From Comamonadaceae bacterium G21597-S1 (GTDB lineage: Bacteria > Pseudomonadota > Gammaproteobacteria > Burkholderiales > Burkholderiaceae_C), in NCBI GenBank assembly GCA_027214345.1, contig JAPWHR010000001.1:496001-560000 (forward strand): a stretch of 64,000 nt of DNA. The letters run 5' to 3'. The notes beneath the pieces were generated by a model. The model was not told the DNA's origin. It worked only from the letters and a program-made list of their open reading frames with translations, and did no database searches. Position numbers and translations under genes: made by a program. Position 1 is the stretch's first letter. Every line of letters begins with the position of its first letter. Positions 44,808 through 53,506 of this stretch are shown here, in pieces.

Positions 44808-46484
44808 TCAGTTGTACCAGTACACGTATTCGTCGTCAGGACTCTCGGGCTGGTCCAGCGTCTTGTCGATCGCGATCGGCATCTGCAGGAAAGACGGCCA
44901 CAGCGGCGCCGGCAGGTCCTTGCCATGTGCCGCCAGCAGCGCCTGCAGCTGCGCCACCCGCTGCGGCTGCGCAGCGGCCAGGTTGGTTTTTTCGGTCGGG
45001 TCCTGCTGCAGATGGAACAACCAGTTGCGCCGGGGTTTTTCCGACACGATCAGTTTCCAGCCGCCCGACTGCACCGCCTGATACGGTCCGTCGCGCCAGA
45101 ACAGCGCGCGTTCGGGTTGCGCGGGTGCGTCCGGCGCCAGGAACGGCAACAGGTTGACGCCGTCGATGATCCTGTCCTTCGGCGGTTCTCCGCCGGCCGC
45201 CGCGATGATGGTGGGCAGGATGTCGATGTTGGACATCGGTGCCGGGTATCGGCTGCCGGCGCGGATGTGGCCCGGCCAGCGCGCCATGTACGGCACGCGC
45301 AGGCCGCCTTCGAACTGCGTGAGTTTCCAGCCGCGGTAGGGCTGGTTGACCTCGGGCAGGCCGATGTAGCCGGGCGCGCCGTTGTCGCTGGTGAAGACGA
45401 CGAGGGTGTTCTCGTCCAGCCCCTGTTCGCGCAGCGTCTGCAGCACCCGGCCCACGCTGCGGTCGACCGAGCGCACCATGGCGGCGTAGACGCGGCGCCG
45501 GTGGTCGGGGATGCCGGTGACGGCGTCGTAGTCGGCCCGGCTCGCCTGCAGCGGTGTGTGCACGCCCCAGTGCGCCAGGTACAGGAAAAAAGGCCGGTTC
45601 CGGTTCGCGCGGATCGCGGCCACAGCTTCGTCGGTGAAATAGTCGGTCAGGTACTTGTCGGGCTCGAACCAGTTGCCGTTGTTGTAGCTCACGCCGAAAC
45701 GCATGTTCGGCCACAGGAAACGGTCGACCGGGTCGAAGTCCTGGCGCGCGTTGACGACATCGGGCGAATCCTGCGGCAGGTACAGGCCGCTCTCCATGTA
45801 CAGGCTTTCGACGAATCCCTGCGCATTGGGCCGCATCTCGGGATGCTCCGGTGTGCCGCCCAGATGCCATTTGCCGATATGGATGGTGTGGTAACCCCGG
45901 TCGCGCAGCAGTTCGGCCAGCGTGATCTCGGAGCCCGGCATGCCCAGTTCGTTGAACGCCTTGGCGGCGGCGGCCTTGTCCTGGTCGACCAGCGCCGGGC
46001 GCAAGCGCGCCGGATCGTTGTACAGGAGCGGCGCGATGCGTGCCATTGCACCCGGTGTGGGTGTGAATTCCACGCCGAAGCGCCACGGATAACGGCCACT
46101 GAGCAGCGCCGCGCGCGAGATCGTGCAGACGGCCGCACCGGCATATCCCCGCTCGAAGATCACGCCGTCGCGCGCGATCGAATCGATGTGGGGCGTGCCG
46201 GCACCGTGCGCCGTGTAGCCGCCGCCGTGGGTGGAGACGTCGTTGTAGCCCATGTCGTCGGCCAGGATGACGATGATGTTCGGAGGACGCGCCGCGAGCG
46301 GTGCCGCAGCCGCCGGCGGCCCGGCCATCCAGGCCACCGGCCGGTAGGCTTCGCGCGGATGCCGGATGTCGGTCAGCCAGCCGAGCGAATATTGCAGCAC
46401 CAGCAGGCGGTTCGCATAGACCAGCGCCACCAGGGCGGCGATCGCCAGCACGATGAGGGTCAGGGTCTTGCGTGTGCGTGTCAT
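44808..46484 (-). CDS. Type I sulfatase 2, atypical CTISR active site
   Basis: A 558-aa sulfatase with one N-terminal membrane helix or uncleaved signal (about residues 8-30), RPPNIIVILADDMGYNDVS with metal ligands D76 and D77, HIGKWHLGG, and VFTSDNGAPG. The formylglycine motif reads C120-T-I-S-R124: Ile occupies the position that is Pro or Ala in the canonical C-x-P/A-S-R. The Cys and Arg are kept, so it may still be matured, perhaps less efficiently or by the adjacent FGE specifically. It is the second gene of operon B, 65 bases after the PF10118 gene. A TTG five codons upstream is an alternative start. Confidence 0.88.
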   Translation of the reverse strand: MTRTRKTLTLIVLAIAALVALVYANRLLVLQYSLGWLTDIRHPREAYRPVAWMAGPPAAAAPLAARPPNIIVILADDMGYNDVSTHGGGYTAHGAGTPHIDSIARDGVIFERGYAGAAVCTISRAALLSGRYPWRFGVEFTPTPGAMARIAPLLYNDPARLRPALVDQDKAAAAKAFNELGMPGSEITLAELLRDRGYHTIHIGKWHLGGTPEHPEMRPNAQGFVESLYMESGLYLPQDSPDVVNARQDFDPVDRFLWPNMRFGVSYNNGNWFEPDKYLTDYFTDEAVAAIRANRNRPFFLYLAHWGVHTPLQASRADYDAVTGIPDHRRRVYAAMVRSVDRSVGRVLQTLREQGLDENTLVVFTSDNGAPGYIGLPEVNQPYRGWKLTQFEGGLRVPYMARWPGHIRAGSRYPAPMSNIDILPTIIAAAGGEPPKDRIIDGVNLLPFLAPDAPAQPERALFWRDGPYQAVQSGGWKLIVSEKPRRNWLFHLQQDPTEKTNLAAAQPQRVAQLQALLAAHGKDLPAPLWPSFLQMPIAIDKTLDQPESPDDEYVYWYN

Positions 46485-46549
46485 GGAGGAGTCGTGCAAA
46501 GGGACGCCGGAGCCGTCACCGGCCGGTATTCACGGGGCCGGCGCGCGCG

Positions 46550-47377
46550 TCACGCGGAGCGGCCGACGACGGTGTATTGCCCGGTGTTGGTGTCCAGCCA
46601 GGGCCGGGCCAGAGGGGCCGGTTGCTGGCTCGGATGGAAGTCCGGCGCCAGGTAGGCCTTCCACAGGCCGTAGTTGCCGCGGATCATGCCGTCCCGGGCG
46701 AACCACAGGCGCCAGGCGCTGCGCCAGGTGCTCGGGCGCAACACGGCCCTGTCGTCATGCCACAGGTTGAGCAGGGTCTGGCGCAACACGTCGTACAGGA
46801 ACACGAAGGTGATGTACTTGAAGACCTTGATGCGCCACACATGGTTGCCGCCCATCGCCTGGTACATGTCGAACGCGGTGTTGCGGTGCTCGGACTCCTC
46901 GGCGCTGTGCCATTGCCACAAGGTCCGCAGCCGTGGCTCGGCGCCGGCCAGGGATTCGGGATGGTGCAGCAGCCAGTCGGCGAAGATGGCGGTGAAGTGT
47001 TCGGTGGCCGCGGTGGCCGCGACCTTGTTGCGCAGGTCGTCACCCGCATGGGCCTTGCGCCGTGCTTCGGTCCAGCGCTCGATGCCGTTGTCGAATCCCA
47101 GCCGGTCGAGGTTGGCATTGAACAGGGTGTGGATGCGCCGGTGGGTGGCTTCCTGGCCGATGAATCCCTGCACCTCGGCCGCCAGGCGGTCGCGCCTGTC
47201 TTCGGGCAAGGACTTCAGTCCTTCACGTACCGCGTCGATGAAATATTGTTCGCCGGACGGAAAACTCTGCGACAAGGCGTTGAAGAACGCGGAGCGGAAC
47301 GCGTCGCCGCCGTTCCAGCGTCCCGGGAACGGGGTATCGAGATCGATCAGCAGGCGGCGTACGACGAGGTCGGTCAT
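46550..47377 (-). CDS. PF10118 metal-dependent hydrolase family protein
   Basis: A 275-aa helical protein of the predicted metal-dependent hydrolase family. Candidate metal motifs are GQEATHRRIH and WHSAEESEHRNTAFD, spaced like a carboxylate/His di-metal site on a helical bundle. The biochemical reaction of the family has not been settled; members are often found with TetR regulators and hydrophobic-compound catabolism genes. The ATG at 47377 is preferred over an upstream TTG inside the operator. It is the first gene of operon B, with its promoter overlapping operator copy 2. Confidence 0.82.
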   Translation of the reverse strand: MTDLVVRRLLIDLDTPFPGRWNGGDAFRSAFFNALSQSFPSGEQYFIDAVREGLKSLPEDRRDRLAAEVQGFIGQEATHRRIHTLFNANLDRLGFDNGIERWTEARRKAHAGDDLRNKVAATAATEHFTAIFADWLLHHPESLAGAEPRLRTLWQWHSAEESEHRNTAFDMYQAMGGNHVWRIKVFKYITFVFLYDVLRQTLLNLWHDDRAVLRPSTWRSAWRLWFARDGMIRGNYGLWKAYLAPDFHPSQQPAPLARPWLDTNTGQYTVVGRSA

Positions 47378-47392
47378 CTTGGGTCTCACTAT

Positions 47393-47430
47393 CAATACAC
47401 AAGTGTATGGACTGGTGCCGTGTACGTCAA
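47393..47430 (-). promoter_or_regulatory. Operator copy 2 and promoter of sulfatase operon B
   Basis: CAATACACAAGTGTATGG at 47393-47410 is the exact reverse complement of the 18-mer at 41815-41832. On the minus strand TTGACG (47425-47430) and TACACT (47402-47407) form a promoter with a 17-base spacer, so the -10 element lies inside the palindrome. Transcription would begin near 47395, just before the PF10118 gene. A TetR dimer here would occlude the promoter. Confidence 0.65.
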
Positions 47431-47577
47431 TGCGTGCACGTCAATGTGACGGATGCGTTGAACCCGGCACAAGACCCGGTCGCGGGCCTGTGCATCGGAC
47501 CCTTGTCGGACGACTTCGACGTCATCACCGTGGCCGTCAGCGATGCACGCCGCGACGGGCTTGCCGCCGGCGCCTGA
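47407..47577 (+). CDS. Possible small ORF divergent from operon B
   Basis: A 56-codon frame whose ATG overlaps the right arm of operator copy 2. The C-terminal half (LCIGPLSDDFDVITVAVSDA) looks protein-like, but no family is recognised and there is no ribosome-binding site because the start lies in the operator. It may be the 3' remnant of a lost gene or chance coding in G+C-rich DNA. From 47578 to 47723 nothing is seen except the sigma-28-like promoter. Confidence 0.2.
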   Translation: MDWCRVRQCVHVNVTDALNPAQDPVAGLCIGPLSDDFDVITVAVSDARRDGLAAGA

Positions 47578-47643
47578 TCGGTCGCGGCGGGGTGGCCGGG
47601 GCCGATTTTTCGGAAAAAAGTCGCGCAAGACCCCGAAAAAGGC

Positions 47644-47671
47644 CTAAATTCCGGTTCAGTTCTGCCGTTAT
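47644..47671 (+). promoter_or_regulatory. Sigma-28 (FliA)-like promoter
   Basis: CTAAA, exactly 15 bases, then GCCGTTAT. The FliA consensus is TAAA-N15-GCCGATAA, so the -35 matches fully and the -10 at 6 of 8 positions, with the canonical spacing. Transcription would start about 8 bases downstream, some 45 bases before the ATG of the 168-aa gene at 47724. No flagellar gene is in the window. The assignment is a pattern match. Confidence 0.5.
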
Positions 47672-47723
47672 GGAGTCAACGAGCGGTGAAAAGTCCGCTC
47701 ATTCACCCGAGGCCAGAGTCACC

Positions 47724-48230
47724 ATGCAACTGCCATCCGTCGATCGACAACCCGGTACGCGCCCTGCCGGCGTCGACCTGGTTTCGTCCAACGGGCACAA
47801 GGTGATCCCGGTGGCACCGGTTAATCCGCCGGTGGTCGCCGCTCCCACGGCCACGCCGGCGCCGACCGGCGTCGTCAACAAGATCGGCGAGGTCGCGGCA
47901 ACCGAAAACCCGGTCTACAACTCGGTGCACCAGAGTGTTCCGGACCCGATTCGCCGTGGCAAGGAGAGCGCAGCCGAGCCCAACGACTGGACCATCAAGC
48001 GTCCCGAGCCGGAGAAGGTCGAGGAACCACCGCCGGTGCCGCTGCACCAGGTCATGCTCGATTTCATCAAGTCGATGTGGCAGGCCAGCGGCATGGCGGT
48101 CGAAGTGTCCCAGGCCCAGAAGCAGAACGTCCAGCTGAACCCGGCCAACCCGAACATCGCGCCCGGCGAGATCGCGCGCGAGAACCTGACCTACCAGCCC
48201 AGCAAGATCAAGAAGACCGAGAACATCTGA
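47724..48230 (+). CDS. Hypothetical protein behind sigma-28-like promoter
   Basis: A 168-aa soluble protein with no signal peptide or membrane helix. The first 60 residues are Pro/Val/Ala-rich and probably disordered. A second Pro-rich stretch (KRPEPEKVEEPPPVPLHQVM) leads into one helical segment (LDFIKSMWQASGMAVEVS). The C-terminus is polar and ends in a Lys-rich tail. I do not recognise a family. The FliA-like promoter just upstream suggests expression with motility genes. GAGG lies rather far before the ATG. queC follows 59 bases later. Confidence 0.65.
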   Translation: MQLPSVDRQPGTRPAGVDLVSSNGHKVIPVAPVNPPVVAAPTATPAPTGVVNKIGEVAATENPVYNSVHQSVPDPIRRGKESAAEPNDWTIKRPEPEKVEEPPPVPLHQVMLDFIKSMWQASGMAVEVSQAQKQNVQLNPANPNIAPGEIARENLTYQPSKIKKTENI

Positions 48231-48289
48231 GGTTTTCCGCGCCGATCTGAACCAGCGCGCCGGCGTGCGGGTGCGTCTACCATTGCACG

Positions 48290-49000
48290 ATGCATACAAG
48301 CGCACTGGTCCTGTTCTCCGGCGGACAAGATTCCACGACCTGCCTGGCCTGGGCGCTGGAGCGTTATGCGCGCGTGGAAACCATTGGCTTCGACTATGGC
48401 CAGCGCCATCACGTGGAAATGGACGTGCGTCCGGTGGTGCTGGAGCAGCTGCGCCGGCAATTTCCGCACTGGCATGCCCGGCTTGGCCAGGACCATGTGC
48501 TCGATCTCGCCGTGCTGGGCCAGATCAGTGAGTCATCGCTCACGCGGGAGACCGCCATATACATGGAATCCTCCGGTTTGCCCAACAGTTTCGTGCCGGG
48601 GCGCAACCTGATGTTCCTGACGCTGGCGGCGGCGCTGGCTTATCGCCGCGACCTGCAGGTGCTGGTGACCGGTGTCTGCGAAACCGACTTCTCCGGCTAC
48701 CCGGATTGCCGCGACGACACGATCAAGGCCATGCAGCTGGCCTTGTCGCTCGGCATGGAGCGGCGTTTCCTGCTGGAGACGCCGCTGATGTGGATCGACA
48801 AGGCGCAGACCTGGGCGCTGGCCCGGCGCCTGGGCGGGCCGGCCCTGGTCGAGCTGATCGTCGAGCACACCCACACCTGTTACCTGGGCGAGCGCTCGCA
48901 GCGCCATGACTGGGGTCATGGCTGCGGCACGTGCCCGGCCTGCGAATTGCGTGCCCGCGGATTCGCGCAGTTCCTGGCAGGCCCGGACACCGATACCTAA
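48290..49000 (+). CDS. queC: 7-cyano-7-deazaguanine synthase QueC
   Basis: A 236-aa enzyme that converts 7-carboxy-7-deazaguanine to preQ0 with ATP and ammonia, in queuosine tRNA modification. The PP-loop SGGQDS is at residues 10-15. [26 protein letters not shown] and [16 protein letters not shown] are family blocks. The zinc site is built from the late cysteines in HTCYLGE and GCGTCPAC. No preQ1 riboswitch-like element is seen in the 59 bases before it. Other que genes are not in the window. Confidence 0.95.
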   Translation: MHTSALVLFSGGQDSTTCLAWALERYARVETIGFDYGQRHHVEMDVRPVVLEQLRRQFPHWHARLGQDHVLDLAVLGQISESSLTRETAIYMESSGLPNSFVPGRNLMFLTLAAALAYRRDLQVLVTGVCETDFSGYPDCRDDTIKAMQLALSLGMERRFLLETPLMWIDKAQTWALARRLGGPALVELIVEHTHTCYLGERSQRHDWGHGCGTCPACELRARGFAQFLAGPDTDT

Positions 49001-50764
49001 CTAACTTGTCGTCGCCTTGAGCGTGTAACGCGCGGGCGCACCCGCCTCGCTCGCCTGGAGTTCCCAGCGCCGGTCGTGGAAGGCGGCCACCGATGCGCGG
49101 TGGGCGATCGACACGATGCCGCCACCGGCCTTGTCGACCATGGCCAGCAACTTGCGGTAGACGGTCTCCTCGGATTGGGCATCCAGTGCGCTGGTGGCTT
49201 CGTCGGCAAACACCCACCGGGGCTGCTTGAGCAGCACCCGGGCGATCGCCAGGCGCTGTTTTTCGCCACCCGAGAGTTTCTGGCTCCAGGCGTCGACCCG
49301 GTCCAGTTCGCCGGCCAGTTGCGGCAGCAGCGCCTCGCTGAGCGCGGCCTGCATCTCGGCGTCCGGATACCGGCCCGCCGCCTCCGGATAGGCCAGCGCC
49401 TCGCGCAGCGTCCCGTTGGGGAAATAAGGGTGTTGCGGGATGAACATGCTGTCGCGGCTGCGCCGCACGTCGCCGCCGGCGTAGGGCCAGATGCCGGCCA
49501 GGGTGCGGAACAGCGTCGACTTGCCGCTGCCCGACGGGCCTTGCAGCAGCACATGGTCGCCGGCGGCAAGCTGCAGCGTGGCATTTGCCAGCAGCGGCGT
49601 GCCATTGGGCAGCTGGATGTCGAGTTGGCGCGCGGCCAGGGCCTCGCCGTCGATCATCTGCAGTTGCGGGTTGGACGCTTCGGCCGTCGCGATCGCATCG
49701 TCGAAACCGGTCAGGCGGTCGGTCGTGGCGCGCCAGGCGGCCAGGCTGCTGTAGTTGTCGACGAACCAGCTCAGCGAGTCCTGGACCCGGCTGAAGGCCG
49801 AGTTGATCTGCATTAGCCCGCCCAGGTTGATGCCGCCGCTGAAATAGCGTGGCGCGGCGATGATCATCGGAAAGATCACCGCGGCCTGGCCGAAGAAGCT
49901 GGTGAACCAGATCAGGCTTTTCTGTGCCTTGATCAGTTGCAGGTAGTTGGACAACACCGACGTGAAGCGGGTGCCCAGGTGCTGCTGCTCGACGGCCTGC
50001 CCGCGGTCGAGCGCGATGGCTTCGCTGTATTCGCGCACCCGTACCATGTGGTGGCGGAAATCCGCCTCGCGTTTCTGCTGTTCGAAATTGAGCCGGATCT
50101 GGCGCCGGCCGATGTAGTGGGTCAATACGCTGCCGACCAGGCAATACAGCACGGCCATCCAGACCATGAAGCCGGGAATGGTGATCGACCGGCCGGCCAG
50201 CTCGAAGCTGAAGGCGCCCGACAGGCCCCACAGGATGCCGACGAAACTCGCCAGCGTGACGCCGGCATTGAGCACGCCCATGGTCAGGCCGATCGTCTGC
50301 GCGGTGAACTGGTTGACGTCTTCCGAGATCCGCTGGTCGGGGTTGTCGGCCTTGATACCTTCCGCGCTGGCGTAACGCGCCAGTTCCATGCGGTAGAACG
50401 CGTCGCCGCCGAGCCAGCGCCGCAGGTAATACCCCGTCATCCAGCGCCGCCACTCCATCTCCAGCAGCTGCGTCAGGTAGAAGCGGTAGACGGCGATCAC
50501 GATCGCGATGAAGGCCAGGTAGGTGAAACGGCCGATCTGGTGCCAGAAGGCCAGCTGGTCCTTGGCCTCGAGGGCGGAGTAGAACAGGTTGTACCACTGG
50601 TTGAACAACACCGCCATGTAGACCGAGGCCAGGTTCAGCACCACGATGGCCACGAACATGCCGCGGGCCCGCCATTTCTGCTCGGACTGGAAATATGGTG
50701 CCGACAACTGCAGCACTCGCTTGGCGAACGCCTGGAAACTGGCGAATTTCTCGCGCATGCCCAT
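49001..50764 (-). CDS. ABC transporter fused permease/ATPase, YddA/SbmA-like
   Basis: A 587-aa protein. The N-terminal 350 residues are an ABC_membrane_2 / SbmA-BacA domain with the family stretch LFNQWYNLFYSALEAKD and YYLRRWLGGDAFYRMELA. The C-terminal 200 residues are an ATPase: Walker A GPSGSGKST, signature LSGGEKQRLAIARVL, Walker B WVFADEATSALD, switch IAHRAS. Relatives import peptides or vitamins or act like peroxisomal ABCD transporters; here the direction is unknown. Its stop codon abuts the queC stop on the opposite strand. Confidence 0.92.
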   Translation of the reverse strand: MGMREKFASFQAFAKRVLQLSAPYFQSEQKWRARGMFVAIVVLNLASVYMAVLFNQWYNLFYSALEAKDQLAFWHQIGRFTYLAFIAIVIAVYRFYLTQLLEMEWRRWMTGYYLRRWLGGDAFYRMELARYASAEGIKADNPDQRISEDVNQFTAQTIGLTMGVLNAGVTLASFVGILWGLSGAFSFELAGRSITIPGFMVWMAVLYCLVGSVLTHYIGRRQIRLNFEQQKREADFRHHMVRVREYSEAIALDRGQAVEQQHLGTRFTSVLSNYLQLIKAQKSLIWFTSFFGQAAVIFPMIIAAPRYFSGGINLGGLMQINSAFSRVQDSLSWFVDNYSSLAAWRATTDRLTGFDDAIATAEASNPQLQMIDGEALAARQLDIQLPNGTPLLANATLQLAAGDHVLLQGPSGSGKSTLFRTLAGIWPYAGGDVRRSRDSMFIPQHPYFPNGTLREALAYPEAAGRYPDAEMQAALSEALLPQLAGELDRVDAWSQKLSGGEKQRLAIARVLLKQPRWVFADEATSALDAQSEETVYRKLLAMVDKAGGGIVSIAHRASVAAFHDRRWELQASEAGAPARYTLKATTS

Positions 50765-50812
50765 GGTGAGGACCTCGTGAATCGGGACGGAGTGGGAGCG
50801 GCGACGCCGGCG

Positions 50813-51757
50813 TCAGGTCAGGGGGTTCGAAATGCCGCTGGCCACATGGCCCGAGGGCACGTGGCGCGCCGCGGACTCGATATGGCCGGTCTGGTCGTCG
50901 AAGAAGAAGTCGGGCTCGAACTCGCGCAGGAATTCGCCCTTGGCCAGGCCGCCGAGGAACATGGCCTCGTCGACCTCGATGTTCCAGTTCATCAGCGTGC
51001 GGATCGCGCGTTCATGCGCCGGCGCGCTGCGCGCGGTCACCAGGGCGGTGCGGATGCGCATCGTCGGCGTGCTTTCCTGCTGCAGCCGGTGCAGGGCCGC
51101 CAGCAGCGGCTTGAAGGGGCCGGCCAGCAGCGGCTGCGCGACCTTTTCGGTCTCGTGCTGCTGGAATGCGCTCAGGCCCTGGGCCTGGTAGATACGCTCG
51201 GCCTCGTCGCTGAACAACACCGCGTCGCCGTCGAAGGCGATACGCACCTCGCCGGGATGGGCCTCGCTGGCGCGCGCCGACTGCGGGTAGACCTGCGCCG
51301 CCGGCACGCCGGCTTCCAGCGCCGCGCGGACATCGCTCAGGTGGGCGGACAGGAACAGGTTGGCGTGCAAGGGTTTGAGATAGCGCCAGGGCGGCTGGCC
51401 CCGGGTGAAGCTGCCGCGCTGGATCGACAGGCCGTAATGCTTGGCCGAACGGAACACCCGCATGCCCGAGACCGGGTCGTTGCGCGACAGGATCACGACC
51501 TCGACCGGCTGCGAGGCCGGCCGGGCGGGCGCGGCGGTGGCGTCTTCGGTCTGGTTGAACGCGAGCAGCTTGCGCACCAGCGAGAACGCGACTCCCGGCT
51601 TGGCCGGTTGCTCGAGCCGCTCGAGCTGCAGCTGCATGTAGGCCTTGTCGCGGTGCTGCCCTTCGCCTTGCTCGAACACCGTGTTCTCCTCTTCGAAGTC
51701 GAACAAGGCGCGCGACGATATCGCGACGACCAGCTTGCCTTCGAGGGAGGCGCTCAT
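50813..51757 (-). CDS. 5'-nucleotidase (PF06189 type)
   Basis: A 314-aa protein of the cytosolic 5'-nucleotidase I-like family. The N-terminal LVVAISSRALFDFEEEN and EVVILSRNDPVSGMRVF segments, IAFDGDAVLFSDEAE (haloacid-dehalogenase-like Asp box) and the C-terminal EVDEAMFLGGLAKGEFLREFEPDFFFDDQ are its hallmarks. It should dephosphorylate nucleoside monophosphates. It lies between the ABC protein and ilvA on the same strand but has its own gap on each side. Confidence 0.88.
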   Translation of the reverse strand: MSASLEGKLVVAISSRALFDFEEENTVFEQGEGQHRDKAYMQLQLERLEQPAKPGVAFSLVRKLLAFNQTEDATAAPARPASQPVEVVILSRNDPVSGMRVFRSAKHYGLSIQRGSFTRGQPPWRYLKPLHANLFLSAHLSDVRAALEAGVPAAQVYPQSARASEAHPGEVRIAFDGDAVLFSDEAERIYQAQGLSAFQQHETEKVAQPLLAGPFKPLLAALHRLQQESTPTMRIRTALVTARSAPAHERAIRTLMNWNIEVDEAMFLGGLAKGEFLREFEPDFFFDDQTGHIESAARHVPSGHVASGISNPLT

Positions 51758-51836
51758 GGTGCGGTTTCCGTGGGTTTCATTGGATGACCCCCCATGCTGC
51801 GCATTCCGGGATTCACCTTGGGAACGGCCCGGCGGT

Positions 51837-53393
51837 TCATGCCGCCTGCTGGCGCAGGAACATCCGGTAGGCCGGATTGCCGGTTTCCTCGACATGCGGG
51901 TAGTCGAGTTCGCCGAGGAAGGCGGCAAACGCCTTCTCGTCGCTCTGCGGCACCTGCAGGCCGACCAGGATGCGGCCGTAGTCGGCGCCCTGGTTGCGGT
52001 AGTGGAACAGGCTGATGTTCCAGTTCGGTTGCATCAGGCTCAGGAATTTCATCAAGGCGCCCGGCCGCTCGGGGAAGATGAAACGCAGCAGGCGTTCGTC
52101 GCGCGCCAGCCCGGAGTGGCCGCCGACCATGTGGCGGATATGTTCCTGGGCCAGGTCGTCGTGGGTCAGGTCGAGCGCGTCGAAGCCGTGTTTGTTGAAG
52201 TTGGCCGCGATCTTGCCGCTTTCGCCCTTGCCGTGGGTCGTGACGCCGACGAACACGTGGGCCTGGTTGGCGTCGCTGATGCGGTAGCTGAATTCGGTCA
52301 CGTTGCGCGCGCCGCCGGGCAACTCGCCGATGACCTGGCAAAAACGCCGGAAGCTGCCGCGTTCCTCGGGGATCGTAACCGCGAACAAGGCCTCGCGCTC
52401 CTCGCCGACCTCGGCGCGCTCGGCGACGAAACGCAGCCGGTCGAAGTTCATGTTGGCGCCGCACAGGATGGCGGCATAGGTTTCGCCGCGGGTCTTGCGG
52501 GCCGCCACGTATTGCTTGATCGCCGCCACCGCCAGCGCGCCGGCGGGCTCGACGATGCTGCGCGTGTCGACGAACACGTCCTTGATCGCCGCGCACACGG
52601 CGTCGGTGTCCACCGTCATGAACTCGTCGACCAGGTTGCGCGCGATGCGGAAGGTCTCTTCGCCCACCAGCTTGACCGCCGTGCCGTCCGAGAACAGGCC
52701 CACGTCGGGCAAGGCCAGCCGCTTTTTCGCCTGCACCGAACGCATCATCGCGTCGGAGTCGTTCATCTGCACGCCGATGACCTTGACCTCCGGGCGCACC
52801 GCCTTGATGTAGTTGGCCACGCCCGAGACCAGGCCGCCGCCGCCGATGGCCACGAACACCGCATGCAGTTCGCCCTGGTGCTGGCGCAGGATTTCCATCG
52901 CCACCGTGCCCTGGCCGGCGATCACGTCCGGATCGTCGAACGGGTGCACGAAGGTCAGGCCCTGCTCGGCCTGCAGCGTGACCGCGTGGTCGTAGGCGTC
53001 GGAGTAGCTGTCGCCGAACAGCACGGTTTCGCCGCCGAGCGCGCGCACCGCGTCGATCTTGAGCTGCGGCGTGGTCGTGGGCATGACGATCACGGCCCGT
53101 GCGCCGAGCTTGTGGGCGCTCATCGCGACACCTTGCGCATGGTTGCCTGCCGACGCGCAGATCACGCCACGGGCCAGTTCGTCGGCCGTGAGCTGCGCCA
53201 TCTTGTTGTAGGCGCCACGCAGCTTGAAGCTGCGCACCGCCTGCTGGTCCTCGCGCTTGAGCAGGATCTTGTTGTGCAGCCGCCGGCTCAGGTTCCTGGC
53301 CGGCTCCAGCGGCGTTTCGACCGCCACGTCGTAGACGCGGGCGGTCAGGATCTTCTTCAGGTAGTCGGCGGGGGTCAGGGATTTGGGCTTCAT
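51837..53393 (-). CDS. ilvA: Threonine ammonia-lyase, biosynthetic
   Basis: A 518-aa PLP enzyme that deaminates threonine to 2-oxobutanoate, the first step to isoleucine. The PLP lysine is K57 in SFKLRGAYNKM. SAGNHAQG is at 81-88 and the Gly-rich phosphate loop IGGGGLVSG lies near 185. The last 180 residues hold two ACT-like regulatory domains (EERGSFRRFCQ, ERPGALMKFL) that sense isoleucine and valine. The full length marks the biosynthetic, feedback-regulated form rather than catabolic TdcB. Confidence 0.95.
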   Translation of the reverse strand: MKPKSLTPADYLKKILTARVYDVAVETPLEPARNLSRRLHNKILLKREDQQAVRSFKLRGAYNKMAQLTADELARGVICASAGNHAQGVAMSAHKLGARAVIVMPTTTPQLKIDAVRALGGETVLFGDSYSDAYDHAVTLQAEQGLTFVHPFDDPDVIAGQGTVAMEILRQHQGELHAVFVAIGGGGLVSGVANYIKAVRPEVKVIGVQMNDSDAMMRSVQAKKRLALPDVGLFSDGTAVKLVGEETFRIARNLVDEFMTVDTDAVCAAIKDVFVDTRSIVEPAGALAVAAIKQYVAARKTRGETYAAILCGANMNFDRLRFVAERAEVGEEREALFAVTIPEERGSFRRFCQVIGELPGGARNVTEFSYRISDANQAHVFVGVTTHGKGESGKIAANFNKHGFDALDLTHDDLAQEHIRHMVGGHSGLARDERLLRFIFPERPGALMKFLSLMQPNWNISLFHYRNQGADYGRILVGLQVPQSDEKAFAAFLGELDYPHVEETGNPAYRMFLRQQAA

Positions 53394-53506
53394 GGGAACG
53401 GGCTTGCTGGCCTTGGATGATAAGCGCCGCGCCCTTAGGCGAAAATGAAGACCTGCGCCGCCTCGGGCCCGTGCGGCGGGTCACAACTTCTGGAGATCGA
53501 CACACC

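Noticed and set aside
48231-48289. preQ1 riboswitch before queC
   Set aside because: The 59-base gap shows no preQ1 aptamer-like stem and A-rich tail.
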